5,198 bases of DNA from Gammaproteobacteria bacterium (GTDB lineage Bacteria; Pseudomonadota; Gammaproteobacteria; Eutrophobiales; Eutrophobiaceae). The notes beneath the pieces were generated by a model. It worked only from the letters and a program-made list of their open reading frames with translations. It did not search any database and was not told the DNA's origin. How positions within the stretch are numbered: the stretch's first letter is position 1; the number at the start of each line of letters is the position of its first letter. The position numbers and the translations under genes were made by a program. Below are positions 1 through 5,198 of the stretch, piece by piece. The stretch is taken from assembly GCA_015661095.1 (NCBI GenBank), contig JACVQI010000210.1, forward strand, positions 1-5,198. Reading direction: 5' to 3'.

Positions 1-125
1 AGCATGGCGGCCAGGTCGGCATCGAAGGCCTGCACCTCTGTCAGGCTGAGACTGGCGCCGATGCCGGCGCTGGCGCGGATGCGGCCACGCCAGCCTTCCC
101 TGGTATAAGGCACCTGCAGGTCATA
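1..125 (-). pseudogene. C-terminal remnant of class I SAM-dependent methyltransferase, out of frame with its N-terminal part
   Basis: Reading the minus strand from base 125 gives 41 codons open to the window edge, starting YDLQVPYTREGWRGRIRASA and continuing GIGASLSLTEVQAFDADLAAM. From memory of the family, this matches the region near the C-terminus of small-molecule class I methyltransferases, where a PYT/S-h-x-AWRGRIRAS-GxGASL block is typical. It has no start codon or ribosome site of its own. It sits one base out of register with the methyltransferase frame that ends at 121. The natural reading is that both belong to one ancestral gene. The segment that normally links the KPGG region to this block, roughly 45-55 residues, is missing. 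The fragment runs off the window edge, so its true end is unknown. Confidence 0.72.
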
Positions 126-528
126 GGAAGACGATAAATGCGCCGGGTTTACCGATACGTCTGGCCTCGCGTGCGGCTACCGGCCCGTCGAACCAGTGCC
201 AGCAGGTGCCGGCGGTGATGATATCGGCGTAGTTATCCTCGACAGGCAGGTTTTCAGCCACGCCGGAACGGTATTCGATCTGCACTGACGCTTCCCGATC
301 CAGCAGCCTGGCCTGTTCCAGCAAGCGGTCATCCGGGTCAACACTGATCACCTGACAGCCGCGTTGTGCGAAACCGCGCGCCAGCACCCCGGTACCGGTG
401 CCGATATCCACGACCCGTTGTCCGGGCGTCCCTATGCCGAAGACCTTTAAGCGATCGTAGAAGGAATCCGGAAACCCGGCGCGATATTTTGCATAGTCCT
501 GCGCTGCCGCGCCAAAGTTGCGGGTCAT
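121..528 (-). CDS. Class I SAM-dependent methyltransferase, N-terminal domain only (truncated by deletion/frameshift)
   Basis: The 135-residue product carries the SAM-binding half of a Rossmann-type methyltransferase. Motif I is VVDIGTGTG at residues 39-47. The acidic residue that normally holds the SAM ribose is D64 in VISVDPDD. A motif resembling the family's AGTCWHWFD stretch follows, and then RRIGKPGAF before the protein stops at FIVFL. The family is usually about 250-270 residues, so this is about half length. Conserved C-terminal sequence continues downstream in another frame (1-125), so the gene looks like a pseudogene. The product might still fold partly but lacks the substrate-side strands. 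The ATG at 526-528 lies 19 bases after the hydrolase stop, with only a weak purine stretch (GAGCG) ahead of it, so it is probably cotranscribed. Substrate unknown. Confidence 0.8.
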   Translation of the reverse strand: MTRNFGAAAQDYAKYRAGFPDSFYDRLKVFGIGTPGQRVVDIGTGTGVLARGFAQRGCQVISVDPDDRLLEQARLLDREASVQIEYRSGVAENLPVEDNYADIITAGTCWHWFDGPVAAREARRIGKPGAFIVFL

Positions 529-547
529 CTGCGCTCAGTCAATGGTG

Positions 548-1219
548 TTATTGTTGTTCAAGTAGCTTGAGCACGTCCTCGGTGGACTGTACGTCGCCAA
601 ACACGAACAGGATGTTCATCAGCGCCGCCCGGTGCGCTTCCTCCGTGAGGGTGGCATTGGCGTCCGCCACCATGAGGATGCGGTAATTCAACATCATGGC
701 GTCGCGGGCGGTGGACTCACAACAGACATTGGTCAGGGTGCCGGTGATGATCAAGGTATCGATCCCGCGCTCCTGGAGAATTTTATGCAGATCGGATGAG
801 CCCTGGATAAAGGCGCTGAAGCGTCTTTTCTGGACGATCAAATCCTCGGGCTTCACCGCCATCTCGCGCCAGATTTGATGACCGTATTCGCCGTCCGCGA
901 CCGGCTGGAATCTTTCCCGGCTGCCATTCGCCGGCAGAAACACCGACCAGTGGTCCAGATCCGCGTCGTTCAGGGTCATTTGTACCCAGATCACCGTGCC
1001 GCCGCTGTTGCGCGTGGCCTGCGCGAGCCGATTGATATTCGGGGCGAGTTTACGAGCAGCAGGCACTTCCAGAGCCTGGCCTTGCTCGACGAAAAAATTC
1101 TGCATGTCGATCACCAGCAGAGCGGTTTTTTCCGGAATCAATCGATCGATGACATGCAATCGGCCGCGGGCGCTGGTCAGTCCGTCCAGGAACTCCTGTG
1201 GAAAATCAAGTTTGTTCAT
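548..1219 (-). CDS. Isochorismatase-like cysteine hydrolase
   Basis: This 223-residue cytosolic protein has the full isochorismatase-superfamily signature. The catalytic Asp is D38 in ALLVIDMQNFF, the Lys is K131 in VQKRRFSAF, and the nucleophilic Cys is most likely C166 in GTLTNVCCESTARD. A VADANA strand and a helical C-terminus follow. The layout resembles RutB-type amidohydrolases and other amide or carbamate hydrolases, but family membership does not fix the substrate. C167 directly after the nucleophile is also seen in relatives. The ATG at 1217-1219 has an AGCAGG stretch some 10-13 bases upstream. The start lies 14 bases inside the end of the upstream membrane-protein frame, which probably reflects that frame's artificial extension. 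A methyltransferase remnant follows 19 bases after the stop. The superfamily call is secure and the role is not. Confidence 0.93.
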   Translation of the reverse strand: MNKLDFPQEFLDGLTSARGRLHVIDRLIPEKTALLVIDMQNFFVEQGQALEVPAARKLAPNINRLAQATRNSGGTVIWVQMTLNDADLDHWSVFLPANGSRERFQPVADGEYGHQIWREMAVKPEDLIVQKRRFSAFIQGSSDLHKILQERGIDTLIITGTLTNVCCESTARDAMMLNYRILMVADANATLTEEAHRAALMNILFVFGDVQSTEDVLKLLEQQ

Positions 1220-2666
1220 GTTTTGGTGTACCTGCTGGTTGGAGTGCGATCATTCGACTGGTTATTGTCACGCGGCTGATGGCGGCAGGCAAGTTGCAAA
1301 AAGATATTTTTAGAGCCTGGCCCTGGTGGGCTGCCCCGCAAGGATATTGCAATAAAATCTTCCCTCTCCCCCGCTTTTGCGGGGGTGAGGGAGAGGGAGA
1401 TGAAGCACGCGCCAGTACCATGGTCAGCAGGCTGAAAAACACCAACCAGGCGACTGCGGCGGGGGTGGTCAGATCGGACGGGTACAGTATCGCGCCGATG
1501 ATCATCAGTTGTGCCAGCAGCAGGCTGAACAGCAGAATGTTGCTTTTGCGATCAGCAATCACTCTTTTCATCTTCGGGATGATGTACCCGGGCCGGCCCC
1601 TGGCTTGCAACCCTTCGTTGGCCGCTTGCAGGTGCAGCCAGATCAGAAACGCGACGATCTTCAACAACATGCCGGTAACGACGGCCATGGCGAAACCCAG
1701 TAAAAACATGACGCCGGTGAGCAGAGCAAACTCGGGCCTGCCGGTGATCCCGGCGCTGATCCAGAAACACAGGGTCAGCAGCAGGTTGAATATGGCGAGG
1801 CGCCAGAAGTCACGATGCACGTCCCGGATCTTTCTCCTTGTGACATGCTGTAAATACAGGGTGGCCAGTGCAAAACAGAGCAGGACCGTGGCGATCGCGC
1901 TGTCCACCAGAACCCGCGCTGTGTTGATGACTGCATTCGCATCCGACCAGACCAATACAGATTTCAGCAGCAACAGCACCGCGACGGCGGGGATAGTGAG
2001 GCGCCGTAACCAGGCTGGATAGGCGCGGGTGATTTGAAACATCGGTACGACCTGCCAGGCGACTACCATGATCAGCAAACCGATCCAGCCGAAAAGCCCC
2101 CAGGACAGGTGCAGATTGGTCAGGGCCGGCCGCCACAAGGGAATCAGTCCCGCGTAGCCCAGAACCAGCAGGATCCCCATCACCATGGTAATGAACAGGG
2201 CAATCATCGCCAGCCTGATCCCTGGCGCCGATTCATTGGCCGAGATACCTTTATAAAGACTGAACAGGATCACGCCTGCATAAGTGGTGACGGCTCCGGC
2301 GATAAGGATAATGGCCGGTATAAAAATGATCGGTTTGAAGTGCAGGAAACTGATAACCAGCAAGGCGACGCCGGGCAGCCACTGACCATGAATCAAGGTG
2401 GCGATGAAACGGGGTTTCGAGATGCTTGACCCTATCAAGACCGGTAATATCTGCTGGGTGGCGCCGATCATGACCGAAGTAAAGAAGCCCAGGGTCAGGC
2501 AATGGGTGACCGCCAGCATCCCCGGTGTCCAGCGGGAACTGAACAGATCCTTACCGGTGAAGAGCAGTATCAGGGCTGCCGCCAGCCCGAATACCGGCGC
2601 TGTTAAAAAAAAGCGTGCCGGTACTGACAGGGGCGGCGCTTGTTGCAGGGAAAGTTTGCCGTACAT
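1206..2666 (-). CDS. Polytopic (about 12-helix) inner-membrane protein with conserved-looking histidines; probable repeat-extended C-terminus
   Basis: The frame gives 486 residues, of which about 1-420 look like a genuine membrane protein. Hydrophobic helices lie near residues 18-36, 50-70, 88-109, 111-138, 151-172, 185-208, 223-241, 251-272, 288-305, 312-345, 376-395 and 402-418. Histidines in or near helices include H55 (VTHCLTLGFF), H93 (IHGQWLPG) and H186 (NLHLSWGLFGW). This arrangement recalls heme-copper-oxidase subunit I and NnrS-type proteins, but I cannot assign a named family. The ATG at 2664-2666 lies 13 bases after the DUF2249 stop with no good Shine-Dalgarno, suggesting translational coupling. 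From residue 422 the frame passes through a hairpin repeat (SSPSPSPPQKRGRGK), then about 50 residues unlike a membrane protein. The native end was probably near residue 420. Neighbours suggest a role in NO or low-oxygen physiology (inference). Confidence 0.85.
   Translation of the reverse strand: MYGKLSLQQAPPLSVPARFFLTAPVFGLAAALILLFTGKDLFSSRWTPGMLAVTHCLTLGFFTSVMIGATQQILPVLIGSSISKPRFIATLIHGQWLPGVALLVISFLHFKPIIFIPAIILIAGAVTTYAGVILFSLYKGISANESAPGIRLAMIALFITMVMGILLVLGYAGLIPLWRPALTNLHLSWGLFGWIGLLIMVVAWQVVPMFQITRAYPAWLRRLTIPAVAVLLLLKSVLVWSDANAVINTARVLVDSAIATVLLCFALATLYLQHVTRRKIRDVHRDFWRLAIFNLLLTLCFWISAGITGRPEFALLTGVMFLLGFAMAVVTGMLLKIVAFLIWLHLQAANEGLQARGRPGYIIPKMKRVIADRKSNILLFSLLLAQLMIIGAILYPSDLTTPAAVAWLVFFSLLTMVLARASSPSPSPPQKRGRGKILLQYPCGAAHQGQALKISFCNLPAAISRVTITSRMIALQPAGTPKHEQT
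1264..1292 (-). promoter_or_regulatory. Weak candidate sigma-70 promoter for the cysteine hydrolase
   Basis: On the minus strand TTGCCT (1292-1287) and GACAAT (1269-1264) are separated by 17 bases. Each matches 4 of 6 consensus positions. Transcription would start near 1257, about 37 bases ahead of the hydrolase ATG. The site lies within the doubtful extended tail of the membrane-protein frame, which fits the tail being former intergenic DNA. Matches this weak arise by chance. Confidence 0.2.
1361..1398. repeat. GC-rich REP-like palindromic element, possibly acting as terminator
   Basis: A 10-base arm TCCCTCTCCC (1361-1370) pairs perfectly with GGGAGAGGGA (1389-1398). An inner CCGC-TTTT-GCGG hairpin (1371-1382) extends the stem, leaving a 6-base bulge GGGTGA (1383-1388). 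Elements of the form CCCTCTCCC...GGGAGAGGG are common dispersed intergenic repeats in proteobacteria. It lies inside the 3' part of the membrane-protein frame and encodes the low-complexity SPSPSPPQKRGRGK. On the minus strand the stem is followed by AGATTTTATT, so it could also reduce readthrough into the downstream genes. The hairpin is seen directly; repeat-family membership is from memory. Confidence 0.72.
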
Positions 2667-2679
2667 ACGCGGGAGCTAT

Positions 2680-2946
2680 TTATTTCAGCAGGTTGTTAAT
2701 TTCAGATCCGGTGTCGGCATCGTTCCCGGACCAGATGTATATCTCAAACATCTCATTATTGATATGCCGGGTTATCTCCGTGTAACCATGTTCCGCCAGC
2801 CATGGGTACAGTAACCGGGGTTGCCGCGGTATGAGCAGGCGGACATATTCGCCGGGTTGCAGATTTTTCAGAGTGGTGGTTGCCAGTTCATAGGGTCCCG
2901 GCGGTTCGAGATCGCAGGCATCCAGGGTGATTTCTTTCGCCCGCAC
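2680..2946 (-). CDS. DUF2249 domain protein (88 residues, GTG start)
   Basis: The 88-residue product begins VRAKEITLDACDLEPPGPYE (GTG read as Met) and is almost entirely one DUF2249 domain. It has the usual LDA-x-x-LEPPxP opening, a GEYVRLLIPRQPRLLYPWL core and a hydrophobic ending, FEIYIWSG. The family is small and cytosolic. It is often found beside hemerythrin-like proteins and denitrification or NO genes, and its biochemical role is not settled. The same frame is open up to an ATG at 3120, but that extension lies wholly inside the hemerythrin gene and is Arg/Gly-rich with no domain character. I therefore chose the GTG at 2946-2944. AAAAGG (2962-2957), 10 bases ahead, serves as ribosome site and overlaps the last hemerythrin codons. 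The hemerythrin stop lies 5 bases upstream and the membrane-protein ATG 13 bases downstream, so coupled translation is likely. Confidence 0.85.
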   Translation of the reverse strand: MRAKEITLDACDLEPPGPYELATTTLKNLQPGEYVRLLIPRQPRLLYPWLAEHGYTEITRHINNEMFEIYIWSGNDADTGSEINNLLK

Positions 2947-2951
2947 AACGA

Positions 2952-3386
2952 CTAGACCTTTTGCATTCTGGCCAACACCTGTGGCGCATCGGTTCCCAGA
3001 TGCTGATCGCTCATGGGATAGAGGATGCCTTCCTCCTTTATATTGTGTTGTTGCATCAGGATCAGCAGGGTTTCCGTGGTATCGAGAAACTCGCCGCTGG
3101 CCTTGCCGTCCAGGGCCCATTGCAATTGCTGGAACAGTTCGCGCATCTGCCTGTGCTCTTCCCGCATGATCATGGTGGGTCCGCCGATCATGCCGGTTTT
3201 TTGTTCGAATGCCGGAAACAGCACCGTCTCTTCCATGGTCAGATGGTGTTCCATGGCCTGCAGGAAATCGGCGCTGAGCCGGGCGGCCTTGTCCCAGTCG
3301 TCTTCACTCACGGCCACTTCCAGCTCCGCCAGAATTTCATCGCAATGGCGATGCACGCCCGTCATGTATTCAGTAATAGTGGTCAT
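2952..3386 (-). CDS. Hemerythrin-like di-iron protein
   Basis: The 144-residue, all-helical cytosolic protein shows the hemerythrin ligand pattern. It has H12 or H14 in VHRHCDEIL, H48 and E52 in HHLTMEETVLFP, H78 in REEHRQM, and H114 with E118/E119 in HNIKEEGILYP. Length and spacing fit a single-domain bacterial hemerythrin. Such proteins bind O2 or NO at a non-heme di-iron site or help repair or sense nitrosative damage (as RIC/YtfE does), but this one lacks the extra N-terminal ScdA domain. The ATG at 3384-3386 has a good ribosome site, GGAG (3397-3394), 7 bases upstream. It is the first gene of a tight cluster with DUF2249 and a membrane protein. It lies directly downstream of an FNR/DNR-type box, so induction by low oxygen or NO is likely (inference). 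Confidence 0.94.
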   Translation of the reverse strand: MTTITEYMTGVHRHCDEILAELEVAVSEDDWDKAARLSADFLQAMEHHLTMEETVLFPAFEQKTGMIGGPTMIMREEHRQMRELFQQLQWALDGKASGEFLDTTETLLILMQQHNIKEEGILYPMSDQHLGTDAPQVLARMQKV

Positions 3387-3416
3387 GGAAAAGCTCCGGA
3401 TTTTTTGGGATAGGCT

Positions 3417-3457
3417 ATGGTAACCCGGTTTTACCCGGATTTTCTGATATGGATCAA
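3417..3457 (-). promoter_or_regulatory. FNR/DNR-type operator (3444-3457) with candidate -10 (3417-3422) ahead of the hemerythrin operon
   Basis: On the minus strand TTGATCCATATCAG (3457-3444) matches the CRP/FNR-family consensus TTGAT-N4-ATCAA at 9 of 10 informative positions. A -10-like TACCAT (3422-3417) follows, predicting a start near 3409-3411. This places the operator centre (3450.5) at about -40 to -41.5, the normal class II activator position. The predicted leader is about 23 bases and contains the GGAG ribosome site. FNR (oxygen) and DNR/NnrR (NO) sites share this consensus, so the sequence does not show which regulator acts. No strong -35 is seen, as expected for an activated promoter. 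Confidence 0.7.
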
Positions 3458-3476
3458 TATGTCACAACCACATTGA

Positions 3477-4688
3477 TTAATCCCAGAACCGCCACCAGGG
3501 TTTTTCCTCCGTCTTTTTGCCAGTTGTTGCCGGAGGGTCGGTGCGTTCCCGGCATTCTGTTGTCCCATGATAAGGCAGATCCGAGATATACATGGTATCA
3601 GCGCCGGTAAATTTCCCGGTGAAATACAATGGGTCTTCGGCGACATAGCTGCGCCGCAGCGCCACGGTTTCCGGGTCAAGTTCAAACCGTTCGACGATGT
3701 GCAGCTGCTCGCTGTGCGGCACCCGACCATCCGCATTCAGGATGCCGGCCTTAAAACCAATAGTGTCGACCACCAGCACATCATTTTCCCAGTGACCGAG
3801 CGAGTGCCCTGCCAGACTGGGTTCGATAACGGCGGGATGCTCATGCATACTCAGGTGTATGGTCCGTTCGATCCCCATGGAACCGTAATACATGTTGACC
3901 TGGTCCTGTGTCTGCGTGATGCGGTTGACGTCCATTTCGAAATACCAGTCGAACAGAATATTGGTCGGCGCACAGCGCAGGCGCGGATTGTCACCGGTGG
4001 ATAAATCCAGGCCCGCAATTGCTGCCGTGCCCGCCGCCGTCAGCGGCATCCGGCTCGGCCGCCGGTTCCAGTAACTGTCCACAGGGTCGTCCTGCAGCGA
4101 TATTTCGGTGCCGCGCGCGCCCGGAAACGCCTGGCCTCCTGCCGGAACCGCGCCCGGCTCAAATTGTTTGGCCATACTGATTGGTACCAGGGTGCCGGCT
4201 ATGCCCCGCGCATCGGTCATGACCAGTTGTTCAGCCGCCCAGTCACCGGCAAAATTGGGCACGCCGCTTGCCAGGCGCAAGGGCCGATCACCGGGTTGCT
4301 GTTTCGTGGGTCTGGTGATCTGACCGTAGCGGTTGATACTGCTGCCGTCGGGAAATTTTACCGTGCCCAGATAGCAGGTTACCGGGTCGCGGCGGTCCGG
4401 CGAGCCGGTGATGGTGATCTGCATGCCGGCCGGGAACATTTCCGTGGTCCAGCCGGAGCGTTTTAACACGGTTGCGCCGCGCATCTCACAGCGCCAGGCT
4501 GTGACGGAGCCATTTGTATCGGGGACAGACAGATACAGCCAGGAATGCGGGTTCACGAATTCAATATTGGAGACAACGCCGGTCAGTTCCAGGTCCTTGT
4601 TCAGATCGAAATTAGCGACGCCGTGATGGGCATAAGCCATACCCGCGGTCAGCAGGCAGGTAAGCGCCGGATATATCTTCCTGTTCAT
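3477..4688 (-). CDS. Secreted DUF6152-type protein of unknown function
   Basis: The 403-residue precursor starts with a Sec signal peptide, MNRKIYPALTCLLTAGMAYA, predicted to be cleaved before HHG (residues 21-23). Residues about 25-125 form the DUF6152-like beta-rich domain: ELTGVVSNIEFVNPHSW, WRCEMRG, ITITGSPDRRDP and CYLGTVKFPDG. A linker leads to a C-terminal domain, about 230-390. Its hallmarks are LRCAPTN, HEHPAVIEPSLAGHSLGHWE, DTIGF, PHSEQLHIVERF and AEDPLYFTG. The C-terminus is the aromatic EKPWWRFWD. Four cysteines remain in the mature part, which would permit disulfides. These proteins often occur as many paralogues in environmental proteobacteria, and no reaction is established to my knowledge. 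The ATG at 4686-4688 fits the signal peptide, although no clear Shine-Dalgarno precedes it. It has its own spacers on both sides, so it is probably transcribed alone. Confidence 0.9.
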   Translation of the reverse strand: MNRKIYPALTCLLTAGMAYAHHGVANFDLNKDLELTGVVSNIEFVNPHSWLYLSVPDTNGSVTAWRCEMRGATVLKRSGWTTEMFPAGMQITITGSPDRRDPVTCYLGTVKFPDGSSINRYGQITRPTKQQPGDRPLRLASGVPNFAGDWAAEQLVMTDARGIAGTLVPISMAKQFEPGAVPAGGQAFPGARGTEISLQDDPVDSYWNRRPSRMPLTAAGTAAIAGLDLSTGDNPRLRCAPTNILFDWYFEMDVNRITQTQDQVNMYYGSMGIERTIHLSMHEHPAVIEPSLAGHSLGHWENDVLVVDTIGFKAGILNADGRVPHSEQLHIVERFELDPETVALRRSYVAEDPLYFTGKFTGADTMYISDLPYHGTTECRERTDPPATTGKKTEEKPWWRFWD

Positions 4689-4735
4689 GCGGTCTGGTGG
4701 TTATGTGTTTTCAAACGGTACCAAACATACTTGCG

Positions 4736-4764
4736 ATAATATCAGGAAATATTGCGGAGGTTAA
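4736..4764 (-). promoter_or_regulatory. Candidate sigma-70 promoter for the DUF6152 gene
   Basis: On the minus strand TTAACC (4764-4759, 4 of 6) and TATTAT (4741-4736, 5 of 6) are separated by exactly 17 bases. Transcription would start near 4729, giving a leader of about 40 bases before the ATG at 4688. The surrounding spacer is AT-rich, which supports a promoter but also raises the chance of random matches. Confidence 0.38.
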
Positions 4765-4792
4765 AATACTTCGGCCCGGCAAGCAGCCCGAA
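4763..4792 (-). terminator. Weak candidate rho-independent terminator after the acyltransferase gene
   Basis: On the minus strand TTCGG (4792-4788) pairs with CCGAA (4774-4770), and three further inner pairs follow a G-G mismatch. The stem is followed by GTATTTTAA. The stem is short and imperfect, the T-run is only four bases, and the site lies about 100 bases past the acyltransferase stop. It also touches the candidate -35 of the next gene. Confidence 0.25.
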
Positions 4793-4800
4793 ATTGTTAC

Positions 4801-4836
4801 TCTATATAGATGTGCAAATACGGTGCACACTTTTTT
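4801..4836. repeat. Two adjacent small palindromes in the spacer
   Basis: TCTATATAGA (4801-4810) is a perfect 10-base palindrome. Immediately after it, TGTGCA (4811-4816) and TGCACA (4824-4829) form an inverted repeat with a 7-base gap, followed on the plus strand by a six-T run (4831-4836). They lie between the acyltransferase stop and the candidate promoter of the DUF6152 gene, about 70-100 bases upstream of its predicted start site. An operator or a weak plus-strand terminator-like hairpin are both possible. No plus-strand gene needs a terminator here. Confidence 0.35.
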
Positions 4837-4895
4837 GAGTTAGATGTTGTGGATATCCCGATTATATTTAATGTATCGATACCAGGAACACAAAT

Positions 4896-5198
4896 TTAGA
4901 ATCGAAAATGATGCAGCATATACCATTGGTCGATATGAGTCCTGATGGTGCTTTCGCTCCAGTTTTCCAGATCCTGCCTGACACGCGCAACGCCCGCATG
5001 GTCCTGCAGTGTGTCGGGCGAAACAGGTGGAGAGACATGCATTTGAAAATTTACCCCTTCCAGCCGCGTCAGATAAATCGGCAATAGAACAGCGTTAAAT
5101 TTTATCGCCAGACGCAACACATAATCCAGGTTTGTAGGTTCGGAAAATTTTCGTCCGAACCTGGGACCCCAGACCTTGCCGTTTTTATATTCATCCAA
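4896..5198 (-). CDS. Lysophospholipid / lipid A-type acyltransferase (LpxL/HtrB-like), C-terminal part only
   Basis: One hundred codons at the 3' end of a gene that continues beyond the window. The first codon visible (TTG at 5198-5196) is internal, not a start. The sequence VWGPRFGRKFSEPTNLDYVL followed by RLAIKFNAVLLPIYLTRLEG and the ending HIDQWYMLHHFRF match the C-terminal half of membrane-associated LpxL/HtrB-like acyltransferases. There a GxPxxFG-like substrate loop precedes a LA-x-x-x-x-A-x-x-x-P strand, and the protein ends in a P/xQW-x-W-x-H-x-R motif. These enzymes add acyl chains to lipid A or related glycolipids at the inner membrane. The catalytic H-x4-D/E motif would lie upstream, outside the window, so activity cannot be judged. 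The usual E/PEQW is D-QWYMLHH here. The stop TAA is at 4898-4896. Confidence 0.8.
   Translation of the reverse strand: MDEYKNGKVWGPRFGRKFSEPTNLDYVLRLAIKFNAVLLPIYLTRLEGVNFQMHVSPPVSPDTLQDHAGVARVRQDLENWSESTIRTHIDQWYMLHHFRF

Noticed and set aside
112..121. Perfect palindrome ACCTGCAGGT beside the methyltransferase break
   Set aside because: It falls within codons for the conserved DLQVPY stretch, so coding constraint and chance explain it better than a recombination site.
1198..2022. Long plus-strand open frame (274 residues) opposite the membrane-protein gene
   Set aside because: It is antisense to a convincing multi-helix protein, crosses the hairpin repeat, and shows no recognisable domain.
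2947..3120. Upstream extension of the DUF2249 frame to an ATG at 3120, giving 146 residues
   Set aside because: It lies wholly inside the hemerythrin gene in another frame, is Arg/Gly-rich without domain character, and a GTG with a good ribosome site begins exactly where DUF2249 similarity starts.
2961..3423. Plus-strand open frames opposite the hemerythrin gene
   Set aside because: They are antisense shadows of a gene with complete metal-ligand motifs, and their sequences are His/Ser/Arg-rich without any domain.
3473..3482. TTGATTAATC as a second FNR-type half site
   Set aside because: Only the first half matches; the second half at the required spacing is absent, and it overlaps the DUF6152 stop codon.
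5196..5198. TTG at the window edge as the acyltransferase start codon
   Set aside because: The remaining 100 residues are only the C-terminal part of the family, so the codon is internal to a gene cut by the edge.

Overview
The window reads as a piece of a proteobacterial chromosome, most likely gammaproteobacterial. All supported genes lie on the minus strand, so transcription runs from high to low coordinates. GC content is moderate in the genes and lower in the 4689-4895 spacer. The proteobacterial assignment rests on protein style: an LpxL/HtrB-like acyltransferase end, a secreted DUF6152 protein, a hemerythrin-DUF2249 pair and an FNR-type operator. No RNA gene, CRISPR array or complete mobile element was seen.

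In the direction of transcription, the window opens with the C-terminal end of a lysophospholipid (lipid A-type) acyltransferase, 4896-5198, cut by the window edge. A 207-base spacer follows (4689-4895). It holds a weak hairpin, a candidate sigma-70 promoter and two small palindromes. A monocistronic-looking gene for a secreted DUF6152-type protein (3477-4688) comes next. A 90-base spacer (3387-3476) then carries a near-consensus FNR/DNR box about 41 bases upstream of a plausible start site.

That box appears to drive a compact operon. It encodes a hemerythrin-like di-iron protein (2952-3386), a DUF2249 protein starting at GTG 2946 (2680-2946) and a histidine-containing membrane protein of about 12 helices (1206-2666). 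An isochorismatase-like cysteine hydrolase (548-1219) and a damaged class I methyltransferase (1-528) follow in the same direction. They may be read through from the operon or from a weak internal promoter. Hemerythrin plus DUF2249 plus a polytopic membrane protein under an FNR/DNR-type site suggests a response to nitric oxide, nitrosative stress or low oxygen. That functional reading is inference.

Two kinds of damage stand out. The methyltransferase has lost an internal segment and changed frame near base 125, although its conserved C-terminal part is still readable to the window edge. The membrane protein's reading frame runs through a GC-rich hairpin repeat (1361-1398) and then about 50 residues of non-conserved-looking sequence into the start of the hydrolase gene, so a repeat element probably inserted at or near its original 3' end.
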